Below, piece after piece: positions 57,540 through 64,000 of a DNA stretch of 64,000 bases. Numbering within the stretch: position 1 is the first letter of the stretch; the number at the start of each line of letters is the position of its first letter. The notes beneath the pieces were generated by a model. The model saw only the letters and a list, made by a program, of their open reading frames with translations, ran no database searches and had not been told where the DNA came from. This DNA comes from Podocnemis expansa (taxonomy: Eukaryota; Chordata; Testudines; Podocnemididae). A program made the translations under genes and the position numbers. Where the stretch lies: NCBI GenBank assembly GCA_007922195.1, contig ML681991.1:45270955-45334954 (forward strand), written 5' to 3'.

Positions 57540-58146
57540 TGTGACTGGGATGGACCGGCGACACCCACCAATGAGACAGACACCAGTTCAAGTAAACAAA
57601 AAAGCTACTTTTATAGTGACACCTTAAACACCTTTAACCACTTAACAGTGTAGAACAAGGAGATCTATGCAAAACCACTTGTAATCAACTAACAATATGA
57701 AGCAAAACTCTATATAGAACACTCATAACCAACTAACAGCATAAAGCAAAATCTAAATGAACACTCATAACTAAATGACAATATAAAGCTAAACCTATGC
57801 AAAGCACTTATAACCAAGTAACAGTGTGGAGCAAGAAAGTCTATATAAAGCACCTGTAAAACACCTCCAACCAAACAACAGGATAAAGCATGAAAGTCTA
57901 TGCAAAACACTTACAACCTACAAAAGTACTTACAGTTAAATAACAGTATGGAGTAATGGCCTACAAGAGGGTGGCCATAATAAGTCAAGGACTTTTCTGG
58001 CCTTTTACTGCCTTAACATCAGTATAGGCACTGACCAGCCCACCCGACGCGTATTTACCAATGGCTGAAAGCCATTCCTCCTTGCTCGCCAAGAAGGGTG
58101 GGCGGCAGAATGAAAAAGTCAGATGAGAGAAAAATAAACCTCCACA
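57540..58146 (-). mobile_element. Probable LTR with preceding polypurine tract
   Basis: On the minus strand a purine run AAGTGGGGAG (58156-58147) is followed immediately by TGTGGAGG. A TATAAAAG box lies about 70 bp before the end, which reads CCCAGTCACA. The U3-like part holds about seven imperfect 45-bp units (57640-57960). This suggests the 3' LTR of a decayed retroelement. Confidence 0.55.
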
Positions 58147-58156
58147 CTCCCCACTT

Positions 58157-59059
58157 GTACACTGGGGAAGTTTGGGGCCAGCAGTTTAGAACAGAAGTGG
58201 AGTGATGAACAATTATACAGTAAAAAGGATGCAAAATACAAATGACTAATAAAACACCTGGCAAGTTAACAACACAAAACTATGCTAGACCATAAACAAC
58301 TATATCATGAAAGGACTATACAGGATACAGAGAAAATAGTAACAACTACACAAACTGTGCAAAACTCAGGTAAAGAAGCTACAATCACAGACTATATATA
58401 AATGGTACCAAGTAGAATGATTAAGAGAAGGTAGGAGGCCTATATCGATTTATAATACCTGTCCCAGGACCACAGTAGAACCCAAAGCGAGGAGGCAGAC
58501 CAGCTGCAGCATCTCAGCACTTAATCATTCGGCCAGCAATCCGTGTACACCCCAAAAGGAAGGTCTCGTGGGTGGGTACTCCCTGTCTCAGTCGGGGGCC
58601 AATCTGACCGGGTCGCAACGTGTCCTTTAGCATTCGAGGGCGGGAGGACAACAAGCCAGCTGAGACAGGGGGTTTTAATAGAATCTTGCCCAGCCAGAGT
58701 AAAAATAGCCAATTAGGAGTGGGATCCTGGTCAGGACCAATGATAAAAGTGGGACCCCAGACAATGACCCCTCCTTCGTGGTGATGGGGGTGCCGAGAAA
58801 CTGTTGGGGGTGCGGAGAAACTCACCACCTTTGTTGTTGACAGAAACTAGGGAGGAAAAAACTCACACAGGAGATTGAATGCCATCAGGGGAGATTGATA
58901 CTTAACGTTCTTCCCCCTTGTGCTGGATTGCTCGGAGATGGAGGCCCATCAGGGAGATGGATACTTAACATTTCTCCTTGAGAGCAGCATAATCCAGGGG
59001 GCTATGTGTGGGGCGGGGTGGCCATCATGGCTGCCACTTCCGCTGACAGAACCTAGATG
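58157..59059. other. Possible decayed retroelement interior
   Basis: This lies upstream of the LTR on the minus strand. No recognisable gag, pol or env motif was found, so the nature is open. Confidence 0.3.
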
Positions 59060-59535
59060 ATCTTGGGAGAAATCTAGAACATTTCCTGAGGAAACTAGGA
59101 CATATGTTGAGGAACATGAAACATACCTTGAAGAAACTGGCCTGTGTCTTGAGGAATCTGCAATACCTGAGGGATTCTGGAAAACATCTCAATGAACATT
59201 GACTGAGAAACCTTGAACTTCTCTTCAGGAATCCATAGCATTGACGGTGGAACCCTAGAGCACTTAGCAGGGAATCTAGAACACATCCTCAGGAATTTTT
59301 CATGTGTTTTGGGTGATCTGTAGCAAACCTTGAAGAATACGGATCATATACTAAGGAATCGTGTATGGACCTTGAGGAATCTAGAACCTATTTTCAGGAG
59401 CCCAGGAAATGTATGTGGCATGACATATCCCAGGTAATGTCTTTTGTATTTCGAACATGCCTGCAGGGATCTGGACTGTGTTTTGTGATGTCAAAATCTC
59501 TCCAGGAATCTGGATGGTGTCTGGAGGAACTTGTA
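59060..59535. repeat. Degenerate ~30-bp tandem repeat (CTTGAGGAATCTAGAAC-type)
   Basis: Some 15 diverged units of the form CTTGAGGAATCTAGAACAYAT run head to tail, with GAGGAA or CAGGAATCT recurring about every 30 bp. No protein frame persists through it. Confidence 0.7.
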
Positions 59536-60084
59536 TTGTGTTGTATTTGTGGCTGGGGAAGGGAGCTGCAGAGAGGAGTCAGAACCTCTTGCTAGCTGGG
59601 ATGGCACAGAAGCCAGGAAAATCCCCCACGCTAGCAGGATGGGGTGCGTTTCACATTTCCACTGTCTTGGTCGTACCCTGGGACCCACATGGCGGTGTAT
59701 GGTCCCAGGCTGACTCCAGCTGTGTTTGCTGCCCATCCAGTGCGGGTGCTGGAGTGCATGGGGGGTGGCGGGGTGTCTGGCAGATGGGGAGGGCCCCACA
59801 AGGCAGCAAAGGGGAAGTTTGGGGTCCATGGAAGGGACTCACCCACACCCCCTCCAGACCCCTGTGCTGCTTTCAGGAGGGGGCTGGCCTCGCTTAGCCC
59901 CCCCCTTCTTCTTATTTAAAAGGTTTAAACCGCTTTGCTCGCAAATCAGAGCCCAGATCCGGGTGACCCACAACCACAGCTGGCAGCAGTGGCTCCCTTC
60001 CCCTCCCTGGGGAAAGAAATGCGAGCAGTGTGAACGCCTCACTGGGCGTGACTTCGGGAGTCTGCTGGGGGGGTGGGGAGTCAC

Positions 60085-60163
60085 TTCACTTTCGTTTTCA
60101 GTTCCTGTGACGAGCCCAGCCTGACACCCCTTGGCTGCAGACGGACCCGGGGGGCCCATCAAG
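60085..60163 (+). promoter_or_regulatory. VWA5A-like: ISRE-type site and candidate first exon of the VWA5A-like gene
   Basis: The minus strand of 60085-60099 reads GAAAACGAAAGTGAA, three GAA(A) blocks spaced as in interferon-stimulated response elements bound by IRF/ISGF3. A good donor AAG|GTACAG follows at 60163/60164. The next known coding exon on this strand starts at 62232, so this may be the promoter and 5' untranslated exon. A TATA-like TTATTTAAAAG lies near 59911. Confidence 0.5.
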
Positions 60164-60438
60164 GTACAGGGGGCTAGGATCGGACTCCCCATCCCTCATC
60201 CCTGCCGTCCAGCCCTCCTCCTTTTGGGGTCCCTGCCCCCCCCAGGATTGGCTGCTTAACTCCTGCCCAGGTCCCCCCCAAGCCTTCACCCCGCAGTGTC
60301 TCCCCTCCCTGGATTTGGGGTGTTCCCGGACTGGACCCCCCTTTTGCTCCCAGCGAGGTTTCGAAATCTAACTAAATTTGGGTGGCTGGAAATCTCTGCG
60401 CCACTGCATTCCCCTCCCGTCTCCCCGAGCCGGGAGCA

Positions 60439-60722
60439 GGGTTACCAGATGTCAGGCAAGAGGAGGACGTGGTCTCCTTTTTGCCTTCATGTCCTCTGGC
60501 TGGCAGGCTTCTTAAAGAGACATGATTTTGTCTGGCTTTTTACTTATAGGGGTTAAAGTATGGTGGAATGCCACGGAATACCTTATTTTGGGGGGAAAGT
60601 GTTCCAGGGCCCCCTAAAAGAGAAGAATATTACATTAATACTACATTTTCTCCATATGATCTCCAATGTCCTCCTTTTTGTACTTCCCTGTCCTCCTTTC
60701 CAGGGTTTGATATCTGGTAACT
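60439..60722. mobile_element. GGTTACCAGAT-ended element, uninterrupted copy
   Basis: Starts GGGTTACCAGATGTCAGGC and ends TTTGATATCTGGTAAC. The longest copy in the window without a nested insertion, so it is useful as a reference for the others. Confidence 0.75.
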
Positions 60723-61055
60723 GTAGCCAGAAGAGAACCCAGGAGTCTGGGCACCCCCCTGTTCTAACCACTAGACCTCCCGCCCCCTCAGAGCTAGAGG
60801 GAGAATACAGAAATCCAGGCACCCAGCTCCGCCCTGCCCCCCAACCACTGGACCCCCTTGCCCTCCCAGAGCTGCAGAGGGAACCCAGGAGTCCAGGCCC
60901 CACCTACAAGAGAATTGGGTTCCCGTGGTCCCACCTGCCAGAGGTTGTAGCACAGTCAGTGCATGGGGGTGTCTGCCCCCTTGCACTCAGCACTGGGTAG
61001 GCTTGAGTGGGGCAGTGGTTGTCAGTGGTGCACAGAGGTGGCCCGTTCTATAGTC
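60723..61055. other. Intronic or intergenic, minisatellite phrase only
   Basis: Contains two copies of the AACCCAGGAGTCCNGGC phrase. Otherwise nothing recognised. Confidence 0.4.
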
Positions 61056-61588
61056 CAGAGGTGGCCAAACTTATGGAAGTCAAGAGCCACACAAGTTGAT
61101 TATTAAATGCCTGAGAGCTGCATTGAGGCATATAGCCATATTTTACCTACTCCAAAATTACTAAGTTTAAAATTCATTGCACACTTTAATTTTATTGTAA
61201 AAAGAGAGTAAAGATTGACCCTACTAGTGTCAAATTCTAATTACTTAAGGTTGCCATGAAAACCAGGCCTACCTATACAGTAAAAACAGCTTCTCCCAGC
61301 CCTCTCCAACCATGCCACCACTTCTTCCCACTGTCCCAACTCCCTCCCTAACCCCCAGACACTGATGCTGGCTCCCCCGGGCTGGCCCCCCCGCCAGGAC
61401 CCTGTTAGCTGGCCACTCCGGCAGCTAGGCAGAAGCTGGAGCTCCTCCTGAGTATGCTTGGAGTTCACTCAGGGTGGGAGATTTAAACTCCTAGGCTGGG
61501 GCTGCTTTCCTCTAACTTTCTTCCATGAGCCGCACTTTTTCGTTTAAGAGCCGCATGTGGCTCCGGAGCTGCAGTTTGGCCACGCCTG
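61056..61588. mobile_element. hAT-type element (CAGAGGTGGCCAAAC ends, 533 bp)
   Basis: Second member of the family at 40871. Flanks CTATAGTC (61048-61055) and CTGTAGTC (61589-61596) match at 7 of 8. Confidence 0.85.
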
Positions 61589-62231
61589 CTGTAGTCCCAC
61601 AGCAGGGAACTACTTCACTTGCCATGAGCCTTACCCTGGAGGTCTTGGGGACTCTACTGCAGTAGAGTGGGGTCTATGACACAGGGCTGGGCAGGTCTGG
61701 CTCTGCCCAGCAGGGACAGTGTGGTAACGGGGGCCAGGTCCTGGTGAGAGCTGGGAGTTTGGATCAGAACGGGAGCCGGAAATGCTGCAAGTTGTTGGGT
61801 CAAAGCTTCCTCAGGATCCAACCAGCCTCAGCCCCCCCATGAGGTTTGTTTTATACCCCTCCTTCTGGTGGTCCATCCATCTATCCCCATCTCCACCAAA
61901 AGGTCTCCTTCCAGCCATCGACACTCTCCTTCTTCAGCCTGTCAGTCCAGCTGCCCATGTGTCCGTCCATTCCCATACACCCCCTCCATTTCTCCAATCA
62001 CCCCAGATCTCTGGTGGTCCCTCCCAGCTGGGGGCTGGACCCATGGCTCTGGTCTCTGAGCTAGGTGCCTTCAGCCTGTGGGACTCCCTACCACAGGACC
62101 AGTCTGAGCTGAGGGGTGGGGCTGGGGTCAGGGAGCCATTGCTGGGGAGGGGCGATGCCTGTCAGTTTCCATTGGACCCCATATCTTGTCTCGCCCTTTC
62201 CCCTGCACAGATCTCCAACTGCGGAGTGAAG
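61589..62231 (+). other. Sequence just upstream of the VWA5A-like start codon
   Basis: The part near 62060-62150 (CAGCCTGTGGGACTCCCTACC) is homologous to the pseudogene side at about 55215-55295, so the duplication extended upstream of exon 1. Confidence 0.6.
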
Positions 62232-63287
62232 ATGGTGCGCTGTGGCCTCCTGACCAGTGCCAACCAGCCGGGTGAGTCAGGGCTGGGGGATGGTGCTGGG
62301 GGAGGGGGACGTTGGATGACATAGAGCAGGGGTGTCAAACACATGGCCTGTAGGCTGCATGTAGCCCCTAAAGCTATTTCCTGCAGCCTGCAACAACTCT
62401 ATTTTTACTGATGTTTGCAATATTGTTATATGCAAAGGTTTTAGTGGTGTGGTCTTGGGCTAACATACTAGTCCTCACGCAGCCCTTGTGGTGATTTGAC
62501 GTTGAGATCACTGACATAGACCCTCTCTGAGTGCTAATTTGGAGGTTTGTAGGAGTGCTGTGGGAATCGGGATGGGGTGTGGAGGAACTGGTGCCCCTAC
62601 TCCCTTGGCTGTGAGGGGGTCCTGTGGGCCCATGGCTGATGTTCCGTCCCCCCAGTGCCTCTGCGCAGTGGGTCGGCGTCAGTGTTGATCCGAGGCTTTG
62701 TGGCTGACGTGGGGTGTGAGCTGACCTATAGGAACGAGGAGGTGGGGCCTGTGGAGACCATGTTCGTGTTCCCTCTGGATGCCGAGGCGGCAGTCTACGC
62801 CTTCCAGGCCAAGCTGAGAGGGACTTGCATCCAGGCCCAGCTCCGTGAGAAGAAACAGGTACCAGGGGCTGGGGGTCAAGGGCTCCTGGGGGCACTGGAG
62901 AGGAGTCCCAGGGGGGCATGTCTAGGGGATGTTTGGGGGCCACAGGGATGTCATGGGTGCTCTCTCTGTTCTGCAGACTCAGGAGCTGTAGGGGCACACA
63001 TGGGCAAGGGGACAGGAGAGTGTTGGGGCCGGGGGATCTCAGGGTGACTCCGTCTCTCCTACAGGCACAGGAGCTGTATGGGGACGCGCTGGCTGGGGGA
63101 CAGAGCTCATTCCTGTTGCAGCAGGAGGGGACTGGGGGCGACGTGTTCAGCTGCTCTCTGGGGAACCTGCCCCCTGGAGAGGAGGCCACCCTGACCCTCC
63201 GCTACATCTGCGAGCTGTCACTGGAACCCGATGGAGCTGCTCGCTATCTGCTGCCGACTGTGCTGCACCCTCGCTACACGCCCGCTG
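62232..63287 (+). CDS. VWA5A-like: VWA5A-like VIT/vWA-domain protein, 5' part (partial)
   Basis: Three coding exons with consensus splice sites: 62232-62271, 62656-62858 and 63065-63287. They encode about 155 residues that open MVRCGLLTSANQPVPL and form most of a VIT domain (VFPLDAEAAVYAFQAKL; FLLQQEGTGGDVFSCSLGNL; ICELSLEPDGAARYLLP). This order and the exon phases fit VWA5A, an 80-90 kDa protein with an N-terminal VIT domain followed by a von Willebrand A domain with a metal-ion site. Its biochemical role is poorly defined; VWA5A has been proposed as a tumour-suppressor-related gene. The remaining exons lie beyond the right edge. No disabling change is seen, unlike the inverted copy. Intron 1 carries a hAT element and intron 2 a decoy copy of the exon 3 start. 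Confidence 0.85.
62327..62513. mobile_element. Non-autonomous hAT element in intron 1 (187 bp)
   Basis: Left end CAGGGGTGTCAAAC; right end GTTGAGATCACTG. Flanks ACATAGAG (62319-62326) and ACATAGAC (62514-62521) match at 7 of 8. Absent from the pseudogene, so it was inserted after the duplication. Confidence 0.85.
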
Positions 63288-64000
63288 GTGAGACCTGTAG
63301 CTCTCTCCTGATCCCCCATGCTGACACCCATTGATCTCTGCCCCTGTCCCATGCTGAGGCCCGCAGTCTCCCAAGATCTGCCTGTGCCCCACTGTATGAG
63401 CCACAGTGAGTCCTGAAGCTCCCCTGATCCTCTGAGGCTGAGACCCACACATCCTACCTACATGCCCTGGAGAGACACACAGTCTCCCCACACACCCTCA
63501 AAGACTAACAATCCAACACCAGTCTGTGTTTCTCAGTGAACACCATGGACACCCCAGTGTAACCACAGACCCGGGTTTATTCAGCCCAGGAGGAGGATTT
63601 AAGAGTTCTCTAGTGCAGAGACACAAAAGCCGAGAGTGACTGCCTGAGGAAGAAAAAGGAAATACATTGCCTGGATCCTAAACATTACCCAGCCTAGGGT
63701 ATGGCTAAACAAGTGGCTTTCCTCACCAGCCTGCCCACACCTACCAATTCTTACCCAGCCCAGCCTCCTTCCTGCCTGGGACCAGTCTCCCTAGTTCAAA
63801 GTCTCTCAGGGAAGGAGGCGCTGGTGGAGGCATCCAGGGGCCCTTCTCCCCTTTTACTGCATTTCTGCAGGGAATGTCCCTGATGCTCCCTGTGGTGCAC
63901 CTGGGAGCTGACAACTTGTAAATTTTGTCTTTACTACTCTGTGCTGGGGCATGGCTGATCAGTTCCTGGCTGGCTCCTGGCTGGTCACTGTCCTGGCCTC
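63288..64000. other. Intron of the VWA5A-like gene running off the window
   Basis: No fourth exon recognised. Contains the repeat shared with 52790-52900 at about 63715-63840. Confidence 0.45.

Noticed and set aside
58514..58828. A 104-codon minus-strand frame as a retroviral env or pol remnant
   Set aside because: No recognisable motif such as a fusion peptide, CX6CC, YXDD or zinc knuckle was seen.

Overview
The window is vertebrate nuclear DNA. It holds spliced genes, C2H2 zinc-finger exons, CpG islands, a CR1 LINE, a tRNA-headed SINE with a CR1-like tail, Penelope and hAT elements, and solo LTRs. This mix points to a turtle or a close sauropsid; the SINE, whose 3' tail resembles CR1, is the best single clue. 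I cannot name the species.

Left third (1-20.6 kb): a zinc-finger cluster. At the left edge is the 3' part of a plus-strand protein with an exact 60-bp coding minisatellite followed by three fingers. At 5.8-7.3 kb is a minus-strand KRAB-B-like plus ten-finger gene. At 18.0-19.9 kb is a plus-strand exon with about 15 fingers. CpG islands at about 8.9-9.2 kb, 12.4-12.6 kb and 15.1-15.3 kb are candidate promoters. The space between is mostly transposons, several nested, plus one 400-N gap.

Middle (20.6-42 kb): an intact minus-strand NDRG2 gene. I could follow 14 coding exons that join in frame to 362 codons plus stop (33363 down to 25332). Its likely CpG-island promoter is near 35 kb and a candidate poly(A) signal is at 23.6 kb. 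Apart from repeats the flanks hold nothing I recognise.

Right third (42-64 kb): two copies of a VIT/vWA-domain gene of the VWA5A type, arranged head to head. The plus copy starts at 62232 and leaves the window after three intact coding exons. An interferon-response-type element and a candidate untranslated exon lie about 2.1 kb upstream of its start codon. The minus copy (55119 down to about 42740) is a degraded pseudogene that kept its introns. It has lost its ATG, carries stops and frameshifts, and has a hAT transposon inside exon 2 with a target-site duplication. It also hosts a CR1, a Penelope fragment, a TTTCGAAA-rich MITE, LTR-like sequence and two opposite-facing solo LTRs that are identical where both are sequenced.

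I found no new multi-gene system. The most notable points are the gene/pseudogene inverted pair with its layered insertions, the duplicated exon-3 start shared by both copies, the identical inverted solo LTRs across an assembly gap, and a cluster of GCATGCTGGGA promoter motifs with no gene assigned.
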